From: Alistipes sp.
GTDB lineage: Bacteria; Bacteroidota; Bacteroidia; Bacteroidales; Rikenellaceae
Direction: 5' to 3'
Assembly: GCA_031285345.1 (NCBI GenBank)
Contig: JAITWI010000010.1
Location: 1-33,257 of the forward strand
Length of the DNA stretch: 33,257 bases
The notes below the pieces were generated by a model. That model made no database searches, was not told where the DNA came from, and saw nothing but the letters and a program-made list of their open reading frames with translations. Positions 15,955-23,842 of this stretch are shown one piece after another; positions within the stretch are counted from its first letter, which is position 1; each line of letters starts with the position of its first letter. Position numbers and translations under genes: made by a program.

Positions 15955-17136
15955 TTATCGCGCGTTCAGGATGTCGCTCGTGTAGTCGCGCCAATCCTCA
16001 CGCGGCATGTCGCCGAGATAGAAATCGGGCTGGATGCCGATGTCGTCTATTACCATGTCGGGAAGCCACAGAGCTCGCGAAGTAGCATACACAAGTCGAT
16101 ACAGCCCGTCGGGAGAATCGACCTCCGTCACGTTCGAAATGTCGAGTGCGCCGTAGGTCTGAACGCCGAACAGTTTCACCTTCATGCTTTGCCGCGCGTG
16201 CAGCAGAAACTCCTCGGTAGAGCTTCCGCACATCTCGTCCACGATAACGCCCACGTTGGCGGGATAACGATGGACGGTATCTTGTCGGGAAACCGTAGCC
16301 TTTTCGCCCCACGGATTGTAGAACTTGCCGGGATTGGCCTCCAGACTGTCCAATATTCGCCTGCTCCAGGAGTCTTCGTCGTCCTCCTTGTCGATGCGAA
16401 CCTTTGCCCAGTACTCATTATTGAGCGGCGTCGAGAGAAACTCCACTCTTAAATTCCGCACCGGATTGGTGTACAGAAACGGAGTCAACTCATCCCAACT
16501 GTAGTCCGCGCCGCCGCCGTTGCCCCGCAAGTCGATGATGAGGTTCTCGGTGCTAAGGATCAGCTCGCGATTGCGGTCGACGACCGAGTCGATAATAGGT
16601 TTGGCCCACCTCATGAAACTCGGAATGCGCATGTAGAGGGTAGTCTCGTTGATCTTTTCGACAAAGAAACGGGAGGCGCGCTCGGCCAACTGTTCGGCGG
16701 TGGGCGGGGCGTTGCGGTCGGGTTCCAATTTAGCTGTCGGGGAGAGATAGCCCAGAGCGATATGCCCCCGGCGGAAGAATCGGAGCCACTCCTGCAACGC
16801 CTGCCGGCAATCGCCGTGGGTATTCGCCGCATCGACCTTTTCGAGCGCCAGGGCGTTGTGCAGATCGTAGGCGGCCTGGCCCTTCTTCTCCAAAACGTAG
16901 CCGAATCCGGCGTCGTTCTCCTCGAACGTGCTCTTCACCCAGTCGAAATGCTCCCTGCAATTGCACTCGGGCACAGCCGCCGGCGACGGCGGAATATCCT
17001 GCGCGGCTGCCGGTTGCGCGGTTGGGGATTGCGCTTCGATGGGTTGCGCGGTTGCATGTTGCGCGTCGGCACTACAAGGTTCGGCCGTCACGACCGTCAG
17101 CGCCGCGGCACAAATCAAAAATGCCTTCACAATCAC
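15955..17136 (-). CDS. S41-family peptidase-like exported protein
   Basis: A 393-aa protein with an N-terminal signal segment (MIVKAFLICAAALTVVTA), then a low-complexity Ala/Gln/Pro linker (about 25-50) with repeated TAQP units, and an S41 (C-terminal processing peptidase/tricorn-like) core: LIIDLRGNGGG at 199-209 and the nucleophile region DEMCGSSTEEF with S305 or S306. In the strand where CtpA-type enzymes carry their lysine this protein reads GVQTYGALDISN, so the catalytic arrangement differs from the Ser-Lys dyad. It begins 15 bp after the DUF1080 gene and appears to be last in a four-gene operon. Confidence 0.85.
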   Translation of the reverse strand: MIVKAFLICAAALTVVTAEPCSADAQHATAQPIEAQSPTAQPAAAQDIPPSPAAVPECNCREHFDWVKSTFEENDAGFGYVLEKKGQAAYDLHNALALEKVDAANTHGDCRQALQEWLRFFRRGHIALGYLSPTAKLEPDRNAPPTAEQLAERASRFFVEKINETTLYMRIPSFMRWAKPIIDSVVDRNRELILSTENLIIDLRGNGGGADYSWDELTPFLYTNPVRNLRVEFLSTPLNNEYWAKVRIDKEDDEDSWSRRILDSLEANPGKFYNPWGEKATVSRQDTVHRYPANVGVIVDEMCGSSTEEFLLHARQSMKVKLFGVQTYGALDISNVTEVDSPDGLYRLVYATSRALWLPDMVIDDIGIQPDFYLGDMPREDWRDYTSDILNAR

Positions 17137-17151
17137 GGCTTTTTAGATCGG

Positions 17152-17949
17152 TCAGTCCAAAATCTCGACCTTCAGGTTGCGGAACCACACGTCGTCGCCG
17201 TGGTCTTGCAGGCCGATGTAGCCGCCCACCAAGTTGCCCTCGTCGTCCTTACCCAACTTTGCGGTCAGCAGGTCGTACGCCAGCGGCCAGTAGGGGTTGG
17301 TGCTCGAAAATTTGCTGGCTTCGATCAGCGCCGTCCACTCGGGCGTCCACAGATGGTACTCCACCACCGGCTCGTCGTTCTGATAGTGGATCACGGTGCC
17401 CTTGTAGACCATGATTCCGGCGGTGTTCCATTCGCCGAAAGGCTTGGCGTTCTGCGGCTTGGCCGGCAGCATGTCGTAGAGCGAGGCCGAGGCGCGGTTG
17501 CCGTCCACGCCCAGGCGCGCATCCGGATGGTTGGCGTTGTCGAGGATCTGGTACTCCGGCGCCGAGATGTAGATGGGCTCTCCGGGCAGCTCCTTAACAT
17601 AGAAGAACACCCCCGAGTTGGCCCCCTTGGCCACTTTGTACTCGAACGTCAGACGGAAGTTGATGTAGGGCACGGTGTAGATGATGTTGGCGTCGCCCTC
17701 GCCCGTTCCGTTGCCGTTGATCTTCATCGCGCCCTGGTCGATGGTCCATCTTTCGGGCATATCTTCGCGACCGTAGCCCCTCCATCCCTCGAAGTTTTCG
17801 CCGTTGAAGATGCTCACCACGTCGGCGCTCTCTTCGGCGATCTCCGTTGCGGCGGCTTGCTCCTCCGCGGCCGCCTTTTTCTTGTTGCCCCAACACGACG
17901 ATAAAACGGCCATAACTGCAAGCGCTGTCAAAATAGTTCCTGTTTTCAT
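17152..17949 (-). CDS. DUF1080 (3-keto-disaccharide hydrolase-like) lipoprotein
   Basis: A 265-aa protein whose start is MKTGTILTALAVMAVLSSC with the Cys lipid-anchored. The frame stays open upstream to 18171, but that part overlaps the oxidoreductase gene and is not signal-like. The domain begins VSIFNGENFEGWRGYG and holds the jelly-roll signatures GDANIIYTVPYINFRLTFEYKV split by loops, GVFFYVKE, EYQILDNANHPDA, and the closing GYIGLQDHGDDVWFRNLKVEIL. The family is a concanavalin-like fold linked to cleavage of 3-keto-glycosides. It sits 17 bp downstream of the oxidoreductase, consistent with the same pathway. Confidence 0.93.
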   Translation of the reverse strand: MKTGTILTALAVMAVLSSCWGNKKKAAAEEQAAATEIAEESADVVSIFNGENFEGWRGYGREDMPERWTIDQGAMKINGNGTGEGDANIIYTVPYINFRLTFEYKVAKGANSGVFFYVKELPGEPIYISAPEYQILDNANHPDARLGVDGNRASASLYDMLPAKPQNAKPFGEWNTAGIMVYKGTVIHYQNDEPVVEYHLWTPEWTALIEASKFSSTNPYWPLAYDLLTAKLGKDDEGNLVGGYIGLQDHGDDVWFRNLKVEILD

Positions 17950-17966
17950 TTTTTTATTTTTTAAAA

Positions 17967-19451
17967 TTATTTGGGCATATCCACTAAGTTCCACCCCTCG
18001 CGGTAGTTGTGCCGGATCAGCCCCTGGGCAAATTGGCGCGCGTTCACCGGATCGGTGTAGGTTTTGTTGAACGTCGGGTGACCGTCGGCGATGCTGAATC
18101 CGTCTTCGATCATGGTTCGGATGGTCTCGTCGGGCCCGATGTTGGTGAAGCGCATGCCCGGCCCGTCCCATTCGAGGGTCTTGTTGAGCCCCTGCAACCT
18201 GACCGCCAGCACCCCCATCACCACCATCTCGTTGAACGGCCCCGCCTCCGAGAAGTCGGAGTTGGTCTTCACCCGGTTGGCCGGAGATTCGCGGCAGGCT
18301 CTCAAAAAGTCGACACCGTGACCCTCGACGTCGCCCTCAACGCGCCGCGCCACTTTAGGAGCGGAGGGTTTGCGCCCGCTCAGCAGCCACGGATCGCGAC
18401 CGTAGCAGCCGCAGATCAGCACATCCTTGGTGCCGTAGAATATCACGCCGCCGCCGTTGTTGTTGAGGCTCACGCCGTCGGGCATTCCGTCGGGTCGCGG
18501 AGGGGTCAGACCCCCGTCATACCAGGTGACCGTCACCTCGGGCATCTGCGTATTGCCCACCGCCTCGCGCGCCGGGAAGGTGAGCTTCACCATCTGGGCG
18601 TTGGGTGCGCACTCGGTCAACAGCGGCGTCGACGAACCCTGCACCTTGGTGGGATAGCCCAACGCCAACCCCTTGAACACAGGATGGAGAATGTGGCAGG
18701 CCATGTCGCCCAGCGCTCCGGTGCCGAAGTCCCACCAGCCGCGCCAATTCCACGGATGGTAGATCTTGTTGAACGGCCGGGTCGGTGCCGGCCCTATGAA
18801 CAGATCCCAGTCGAGCGTATCGGGCACGGCGTCCACCCCCTTGGGTCTCATCAGCCCCTGGGGCCATATCGGACGGTCGGTGAAGGCGTCCACGCGGGTC
18901 ACCTCGCCTATCTCGCCGTTCCAGATCCAGTCGCAAACCAGAGCCACACCTTCGCCCGACGAGCCCTGGTTGCCCATCTGGGTGGCCACGCGATGGTGGG
19001 CGGCGAGGTTGGTGAGAAGGCGGGACTCATACACCGAGTGGGTGAGCGGTTTTTCGAGGTAGACGTGCTTGCCCAAACTCATGGCCGCTCCGGCTACCAG
19101 CGCGTGGGTGTGGTCGGCCGTGGCCACCATCACCGCGTCGATGTCGCCCGGCATCTCGTCCAGCATCCGCCGGTAGTCCCGATATCTTTGGGCCGCGGGG
19201 TAACGGTCGAACGTTCCGGCGGCATACTTCCAGTCGACGTCGCACAGAGCCACTATATTGGCTCCGTCGCCCAGCTCGCGCAGCACCGAGGCGCCCCTGC
19301 CGCCCACGCCGACGCCAGCCACGTTGACCTTGTCGGACGGCGCCGTGCGACCTACTACACTGCCCAACACCGAGCCCGGCACGATAGTCAGTCCCGCCAC
19401 CCCGGCGGCACCTGTTTTCAGGAAATTTCTCCTTGACATTTTTGTTGCCAT
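17967..19451 (-). CDS. Gfo/Idh/MocA-family oxidoreductase with Tat signal
   Basis: A 494-aa protein beginning MATKMSRRNFLKTGAAG, a twin-arginine signal, so the folded enzyme is exported with its nicotinamide cofactor. It has a Rossmann GVGVGGRGASVLREL, LCDVDWKYA, VMVATADHTHA, and the sugar-dehydrogenase motif EKPLTHSV, then the large C-terminal domain with PWNWRGWWDFGTGALGDMACH, characteristic of periplasmic members. The role inferred is oxidation of a sugar hydroxyl, perhaps C3 of a glycoside. It is second in the operon, 19 bp after the TIM-barrel gene. Confidence 0.94.
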   Translation of the reverse strand: MATKMSRRNFLKTGAAGVAGLTIVPGSVLGSVVGRTAPSDKVNVAGVGVGGRGASVLRELGDGANIVALCDVDWKYAAGTFDRYPAAQRYRDYRRMLDEMPGDIDAVMVATADHTHALVAGAAMSLGKHVYLEKPLTHSVYESRLLTNLAAHHRVATQMGNQGSSGEGVALVCDWIWNGEIGEVTRVDAFTDRPIWPQGLMRPKGVDAVPDTLDWDLFIGPAPTRPFNKIYHPWNWRGWWDFGTGALGDMACHILHPVFKGLALGYPTKVQGSSTPLLTECAPNAQMVKLTFPAREAVGNTQMPEVTVTWYDGGLTPPRPDGMPDGVSLNNNGGGVIFYGTKDVLICGCYGRDPWLLSGRKPSAPKVARRVEGDVEGHGVDFLRACRESPANRVKTNSDFSEAGPFNEMVVMGVLAVRLQGLNKTLEWDGPGMRFTNIGPDETIRTMIEDGFSIADGHPTFNKTYTDPVNARQFAQGLIRHNYREGWNLVDMPK

Positions 19452-19470
19452 ATCAGTTTTGTTTTAGGTT

Positions 19471-20337
19471 TTAGATACTTTTCACGAATGGAGCGACATT
19501 GAGGAAGTCGAAGCTCTTTTCGACGCAAATTTCGGCCGGCAGTTCGTAGCGTTCGACCTCGACGAAGAAATCTTTCATCCCTCGGGCGTATGCCGCCGCG
19601 AATATCGACCCGAAATCGAGCGTGCCGCTGTTTCCTATAATGCTCTCGTCCTTGATGTGTAGCACCGGGAAGCGGCCGGGATAGCGATTCAGATAGTCCA
19701 CCGGATCCTTGCCGCCGCGGGCCACCCAATACACGTCCAACTCGTAGACGACGTCGGAGGAGGTGCTCGTCAACATGCGGTCGAAGATGGTCGTTCCCTC
19801 GATCTCTCCGAATTCGCCCGAATGGTTGTGGTAGCCCAGCGTGAGCCCTTCGGTCTTGGCCAACGCGGCGACGCGGTTGAAGTATTCGCACAGAGCGTCC
19901 AACTCCGCCGGCGTCTCGCCCAAAGCGATCGACGGGATCACCACATAGCGGCAGCCCATCGCCTTGTGGTCGGCAATGGCGCGGCTCCACCACTCGTCGC
20001 TGCGCGGCTCGCCGCCGCCTATGTGGGCGCTGGTGACCTTCATGCCCAGCCCCTCGACCAGAGCGCGGAACTCGGCGGGGGTGTGGCCGTAGATTTTGCC
20101 GTCGTCGTACGACGCGGTTTCCAGTTCGGCGTAGCCCATCGCGGCGATCTTTTTGAGCGTCCCGGCGGGATCCTGCGCCATCGCGTCGCGAAGGGAGTAG
20201 AGTTGAAGCCCGATCCGTTTGGTCGGCGGAGGCGAGGCGCACCCTTCGCTGCCGACAAGGGCGGATATGATGCCGCCGCCCACGACCGCTCCCGCGAGGG
20301 TCAGCGCGCCTTTCTTTAGGAAATCTCTTCTGTCCAT
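19471..20337 (-). CDS. Sugar phosphate isomerase/epimerase-type TIM barrel, exported
   Basis: A 288-aa protein with Tat signal MDRRDFLKKGALTLAGA and a Cys near residue 33. The xylose isomerase-like TIM barrel is recognised by IGLQLYSLRDAM, AAMGYAELETA, VTSAHIGGGE, CRYVVIPSI, LTLGYHNHSGEF, VVYELDVYWVARGG and FPVLHIKDE, with the metal-binding His/Asp/Glu positions in place. Exported members usually accompany Gfo/Idh/MocA and DUF1080 genes, as here. It is first in the operon. The exact reaction (epimerase, lyase or hydratase on a keto-sugar) is not determinable. Confidence 0.92.
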   Translation of the reverse strand: MDRRDFLKKGALTLAGAVVGGGIISALVGSEGCASPPPTKRIGLQLYSLRDAMAQDPAGTLKKIAAMGYAELETASYDDGKIYGHTPAEFRALVEGLGMKVTSAHIGGGEPRSDEWWSRAIADHKAMGCRYVVIPSIALGETPAELDALCEYFNRVAALAKTEGLTLGYHNHSGEFGEIEGTTIFDRMLTSTSSDVVYELDVYWVARGGKDPVDYLNRYPGRFPVLHIKDESIIGNSGTLDFGSIFAAAYARGMKDFFVEVERYELPAEICVEKSFDFLNVAPFVKSI

Positions 20338-20374
20338 TGGGGTTTTGATATTAAGTCGGTGAATGTTGTCGGTT

Positions 20375-20432
20375 TGAAATTTCGGAACTGTCGGTCGGAA
20401 AATTTCGGAGTGTCGGTCGGAAATTCGGAGGA
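20375..20432. repeat. Imperfect tandem repeat upstream of the isomerase operon
   Basis: A unit of about 25 bp, aaatttcggaactgtcggtcgg, is followed by a second copy with small changes and a partial third. It lies in the intergenic region 20338-20577, between the divergent isomerase operon and the membrane protein. Confidence 0.6.
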
Positions 20433-20538
20433 GAAGCCTTAGGGTCTGTTTAAAAATATTACTGAGGCCGAAGTTAGAAAAAATTTACATAACTCGCAAA
20501 AAATGGGGTGCGATTTTGCGCTGCCGACGAAAATTTGT

Positions 20539-20546
20539 TACCTTGC
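20539..20546 (+). promoter_or_regulatory. Probable -7 box of the 20578 gene
   Basis: TACCTTGC resembles the TAnnTTTG box but is imperfect. It lies about 32 nt before the ATG at 20578. Confidence 0.35.
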
Positions 20547-20577
20547 ACTCTCGTACGTTAAACTCTCAAAAACTTTA

Positions 20578-21042
20578 ATGACAATGGAAGAATCCAAAGT
20601 AACAGACGTTCCGGGCGTCGCCGAAAAGCCCTCTCTACCGTTCGACGTAGCCGACATTCACAACATCGAGACCGCCGCCTGGTGGGGTCGTTTTTTGGCC
20701 ATAGTGCAGTTCGTCATGCTGGGGCTGGGGACGCTGGGGGTGTTGCTTGCGCTGCTTGCCGTGGCGGGCGTCGGCGCCGCCGTTCCGGGACTGGGGATGA
20801 TGGGCGCGGCGTCGGTCGTGTCGCTCTCGGTCTGCCTTGTGGCGATTTTGGTGGCGTTCGTGCCGGCGTTCTACCTCTACCGTTCGTCGGTGCGCGCACT
20901 CGCGGCGGTCAAGGGCGGCAGCGGCACGGCGATGTCGGAGGCGATATTCAACCTGCGCCGTCTGGCCGTTTTCCAGGGCATTATGGTGATCGCCGTGATA
21001 GTCGTCTATCTGTTTATGATACCCATGGCGATATTTTCGTAG
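20578..21042 (+). CDS. Small membrane protein (DUF5362-like)
   Basis: A 154-aa protein; a second ATG at 20584 is equally possible. After a soluble start (DVADIHNIETAAWWGRFLA), hydrophobic segments lie near 40-66, 76-104 and 128-150. The combination of the tryptophan segment, FYLYRSSVRALAAV and AIFNLRRLAVFQGIM fits the DUF5362-type membrane proteins of Bacteroidota (tentative). A strong terminator follows at 21077-21105. Function unknown. Confidence 0.8.
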   Translation: MTMEESKVTDVPGVAEKPSLPFDVADIHNIETAAWWGRFLAIVQFVMLGLGTLGVLLALLAVAGVGAAVPGLGMMGAASVVSLSVCLVAILVAFVPAFYLYRSSVRALAAVKGGSGTAMSEAIFNLRRLAVFQGIMVIAVIVVYLFMIPMAIFS

Positions 21043-21076
21043 CCCCTCGGGGGGAGCGGAGAGGCCGCGCAAGAGA

Positions 21077-21105
21077 GGCCGGATGCTTTGGGCGTCCGGC
21101 CTTTT
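21077..21105 (+). terminator. Rho-independent terminator
   Basis: ggccggatgc / gcgtccggcc stem of 10 bp with one wobble, followed by ctttttgc, 34 bp after the stop of the membrane protein gene. Confidence 0.85.
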
Positions 21106-21169
21106 TGCACCCCGGCGGTATCAGGCTCAGGGTTTTGGCACACTTTGTGAACGCGGCTGAACGAACATA

Positions 21170-21332
21170 AGAAGTTGTTTGAAATTTTCCACTCTCGCTC
21201 TTTGTTGCTCTTTTCGCCCCGTTTTTTGCCCGAAAAAACGTTACATAGTCCCGCTATGCGCCTGTTTTCGGGCAAAAAACAGAACAAAAACCGCGGCAAA
21301 ATAGCTTCGGTGGAAAAATTCAAACAACTTCT
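21170..21332. repeat. 163-bp imperfect inverted-repeat element
   Basis: Outer arms 21170-21192 and 21310-21332 are 23 bp and complementary with one mismatch. Inner arms 21221-21236 and 21265-21280 are 16 bp and perfectly complementary (gttttttgcccgaaaa). The centre holds a further 5-bp catag/ctatg pair. Between outer and inner arms the pairing is weak. The right end is 18 bp from the ATG of the 21351 gene. No gene or T-run is inside. It resembles a miniature palindromic repeat rather than a terminator. Confidence 0.85.
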
Positions 21333-21350
21333 AAAAAACCTTAAAAGATT

Positions 21351-22166
21351 ATGAAAAAGTTTATTTACGTCGCGGTGTGCTTCGCCGCGGTAGCCACTCT
21401 CGGCTCATGCAAGAAAAAAGTGACCTCCACGCCCGGCATGGCGGCCAAGCACTACGTCGAACAGATGTGCTGCGACAACTACGAAGATTTCGTCGAGGCG
21501 ATCGTATTCACCGAACCGGTCGAACCCGCGACTCAGGCCGCTCCGGCCGCCTCTGCCGACAAGGCGACGCAAAAAGCCACCCGTAGGGCGATCAGCAAAT
21601 CGCACGCCGACCAGCTTCGTGCCGTCCACCACCCCGACGTAACCGACAGGGGCGGAGTGAAAGAGGTGCGCATAGTATCCGAAACCCCCGCCGAGGACAA
21701 TCTGTCTACCGCGGTGGTGCTGTCGAGCCACTACAACGACGGCACCGTCGAGACCATCAACGTCGATATGGTCAACGAGAACAAAATGTGGAAAATCCGC
21801 GAAACTCCCTACAAGGAGATTTGGAAGGCCACCAACGCCGACGGCGACACCGAGACCATAAAGATTCGTAGCGGCCACGACCGCGACTTTATCAAGGATA
21901 ACGACAACGGCGAACGGCAGTTCGTCAAGAGCATCTTGCGTCGCGACGGCCCGGTGGAGAGAATAAAGACCCTCTCCGACGGCCGGCGTCACCGCGAGGT
22001 GATCAAACACATCACCGACGAGGAGGGGCGCGACCTTAGCAAACTGATCGTCGACGGCGACAAGATTGGGGTGAAAACCATCGACCACGCCAACAATACG
22101 GTCGTCAAGACCATCAGCAGCGTCGACGGAGAGCGCGAAAGCGCCCGCGAAGTGATAGAGAAGTGA
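21351..22166 (+). CDS. Lipoprotein with DUF4878-like start and charged C-terminus
   Basis: A 271-aa protein: MKKFIYVAVCFAAVATLGSC signal with lipidated C20. The opening TPGMAAKHYVEQMCCDNYEDFVEAI resembles the helix at the start of DUF4878/NTF2-like lipoproteins, and MVNENKMWKI fits the strand near the end of that fold. A Thr/Ala-rich linker (about 55-80) interrupts it. The C-terminal third is strongly charged (His/Arg/Asp/Glu) with repeated TIK/VK-T-I units that look like a beta-repeat tail. The leader contains the right arm of the inverted repeat. No function assigned. Confidence 0.8.
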   Translation: MKKFIYVAVCFAAVATLGSCKKKVTSTPGMAAKHYVEQMCCDNYEDFVEAIVFTEPVEPATQAAPAASADKATQKATRRAISKSHADQLRAVHHPDVTDRGGVKEVRIVSETPAEDNLSTAVVLSSHYNDGTVETINVDMVNENKMWKIRETPYKEIWKATNADGDTETIKIRSGHDRDFIKDNDNGERQFVKSILRRDGPVERIKTLSDGRRHREVIKHITDEEGRDLSKLIVDGDKIGVKTIDHANNTVVKTISSVDGERESAREVIEK

Positions 22167-22239
22167 TTTGGGGGAAAGGGGGCGGTCGGGAGGAGGTCGG
22201 GAGGTTGGCTGGCGGGAGGTTGTCGGGAGGTGATGTCCC

Positions 22240-22473
22240 GGTAACGCCTCCGGGCTGCGGTCGAGAGGGTACCGGGAGGTCGTCGAGATGCGATGCCTCG
22301 GTGTCGCCTCCGATAAGCCCCCTCCGATAGATGATGTCTTCGTCGCCTCAAGAGAGCAACGGGAAGTAATCGGGAGGTTAGCGGAGATGGGTAGCGCCGC
22401 GGTAACGCCTCCGGGATGCGGTCGGGAGGGTACCGGGAGGTCGTCGAGATGCGATGCCTCGGTGTCGCCCCCG
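22240..22473. repeat. 73-bp direct repeat in a GC-rich gene-free stretch
   Basis: Copies at 22240-22312 and 22401-22473 differ at three positions and are 161 bp apart. The rest of 22167-22490 is built from related gggaggt/cgggagg and cgcctccgg fragments. No credible ORF with family similarity is seen on either strand, so the 379 bp between the lipoprotein and rplI are repeats plus a terminator. Confidence 0.9.
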
Positions 22474-22492
22474 CTCACTTCGTTTCGTAAAC

Positions 22493-22530
22493 AAAAGCCC
22501 CGCAACCTTATCAGGCGCGGGGCTTTTATA
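22493..22530. terminator. Bidirectional terminator
   Basis: aaaagccccgc (22493-22503) pairs with gcggggctttt (22517-22527), with A-run and T-run flanks, ahead of the convergent rplI stop. Confidence 0.85.
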
Positions 22531-22545
22531 TTGTGGTTACGGCTG

Positions 22546-23022
22546 TTACGCCTCGGGAGTCTCTTCCTTCGCGGCGGCGGGAGCGTTCTCGGCCTCGACC
22601 GTGAAGTTGATTGTGCCCCTCACGTTTTTGTGCAGGCGCGCTTCGGCGGTGTAGGAGCCCAGGGTCTTGAACGACTCGACGGTGATGACCTTCTTGTCGA
22701 GTTCGATACCCTTTGCGGCCATCGCCTCGGCGATCATCTGCGAGGTGATCGAGCCGAAAATCTTGCCGTCCGCGGCCTTGACCTTGAACACGAGCGGCAG
22801 GTTGACCAACTTGTCGGCCAGCGCCTGTGCGTCGGCTTGAATCTTGGCGTCTTTGTGAGCCCTCTGTTTGAGGTTTTCGACAAGCACTTTGCGCGCGGCC
22901 ACCGTGGCGACCCGGGCGTAACCCTGCGGAATGAGGAAGTTGTTGGCGTAACCGGGTTTAACCTCCACTATGTCGTTTGCGTAGCCTACTTTGTCTACGT
23001 CTTTGATGAGTATGATCTGCAT
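22546..23022 (-). CDS. rplI: 50S ribosomal protein bL9
   Basis: A 158-aa protein binding 23S rRNA at the base of the L1 stalk. The N-terminal domain MQIILIKDVDKVGYANDIVEVKPGY is split by the usual glycines and followed by ANNFLIPQGYA; a long connecting helix (about 45-75) and the C-terminal domain KIFGSITSQMIAEAM follow. A short Ala/Glu-rich tail after residue 147 is common in this phylum. Third gene of the rpsF-rpsR-rplI operon. Confidence 0.97.
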   Translation of the reverse strand: MQIILIKDVDKVGYANDIVEVKPGYANNFLIPQGYARVATVAARKVLVENLKQRAHKDAKIQADAQALADKLVNLPLVFKVKAADGKIFGSITSQMIAEAMAAKGIELDKKVITVESFKTLGSYTAEARLHKNVRGTINFTVEAENAPAAAKEETPEA

Positions 23023-23041
23023 AATTCTGTCCTCCTCGTTT

Positions 23042-23314
23042 TTACTTCATCATGTCGGTTACGAACGGCAGAAGGGCGAGGTGACGGGCGCGCTTGACAG
23101 CCTGGGCCACTTTCTTCTGGAATTTCTGCGAGGTTCCGGTCAGGCGGCGGGGAAGGATCTTGCCCTGCTCGTTGAGGAACTTCTTGAGAAATTCGGGGTC
23201 CTTGTAGTCGACGTACTTGATGCCTAACTTTTTGAAGCGGCAATATTTCTTCTTCTTCACATCCACCGACAGCGGATTGAGATAGCGTACTTCTGATTGG
23301 TTGGGTGCTGCCAT
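23042..23314 (-). CDS. rpsR: 30S ribosomal protein bS18
   Basis: A 90-aa protein with the family core [32 protein letters not shown], and the closing basic helix [19 protein letters not shown]. It forms a heterodimer with bS6 on the platform of the small subunit. It lies 3 bp after rpsF and 19 bp before rplI. Confidence 0.97.
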   Translation of the reverse strand: MAAPNQSEVRYLNPLSVDVKKKKYCRFKKLGIKYVDYKDPEFLKKFLNEQGKILPRRLTGTSQKFQKKVAQAVKRARHLALLPFVTDMMK

Positions 23315-23317
23315 GGC

Positions 23318-23722
23318 TTATTCCTCCACTGTTTTAACGGTTTCTTCTGTTGCGGCTTCGGCCTTGGGGGCCATTGCTGCCTCGTGAGCCTTGCCGGCGA
23401 GTTTGGCGCGGCGACGGGCCGAATACTCGATCGCGTGCTTGTCCTGACGGAAGGTGAGGAAACGGATCACGCGCTCGTCGCGGCGATACTGCGTTTCGAG
23501 AGTTTCGATGATGGTACCTTCGGCCTCGAACTCGACGAGGAAGTAGAACCCGGTGGACTTTTTCTGAATCGGATATTCGAGTTTTTTCAAACCCCACTCT
23601 TCCGTGTTCGTGATCTGTCCGCCGTTCTCGGTAATGATACCCTGGAATTTGCCCAGCAGCTCTTTCGTCTGCGCGTCGGAAAGCACCGGCGTGGCAATGA
23701 AAACGGTTTCGTAACTGTTCAT
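23318..23722 (-). CDS. rpsF: 30S ribosomal protein bS6
   Basis: A 134-aa protein starting [18 protein letters not shown]; an upstream in-frame ATG at 23749 is not family-like. Contains [25 protein letters not shown] and [18 protein letters not shown], the ferredoxin-like bS6 fold, and an Ala/Lys/Glu tail. First gene of the operon, with a perfect -7 box upstream. Confidence 0.97.
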   Translation of the reverse strand: MNSYETVFIATPVLSDAQTKELLGKFQGIITENGGQITNTEEWGLKKLEYPIQKKSTGFYFLVEFEAEGTIIETLETQYRRDERVIRFLTFRQDKHAIEYSARRRAKLAGKAHEAAMAPKAEAATEETVKTVEE

Positions 23723-23760
23723 TTGTTGTTTTTTAGTTAATTCGTGCAAAAATTGCGGGG

Positions 23761-23768
23761 CAAAGATA
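23761..23768 (-). promoter_or_regulatory. -7 box of the rpsF operon
   Basis: TATCTTTG on the minus strand, an exact match, 38 nt before the rpsF ATG at 23722. Confidence 0.65.
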
Positions 23769-23842
23769 CGAAATAATCGGTAATGAAGAATTAAAAATCA
23801 ATATTTATTTCTTTAATACGCATCTCGCGCCAAAACGGCCGT

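Noticed and set aside
21181-21350. The large inverted repeat as a terminator or riboswitch
   Set aside because: A complete terminator already lies at 21077-21105, there is no T-run after the arms, and no conserved riboswitch core was recognised.
22167-22480. A CRISPR-like repeat array
   Set aside because: Only two full 73-bp copies, no regular 30-40 bp repeats with unique spacers, and no cas genes.
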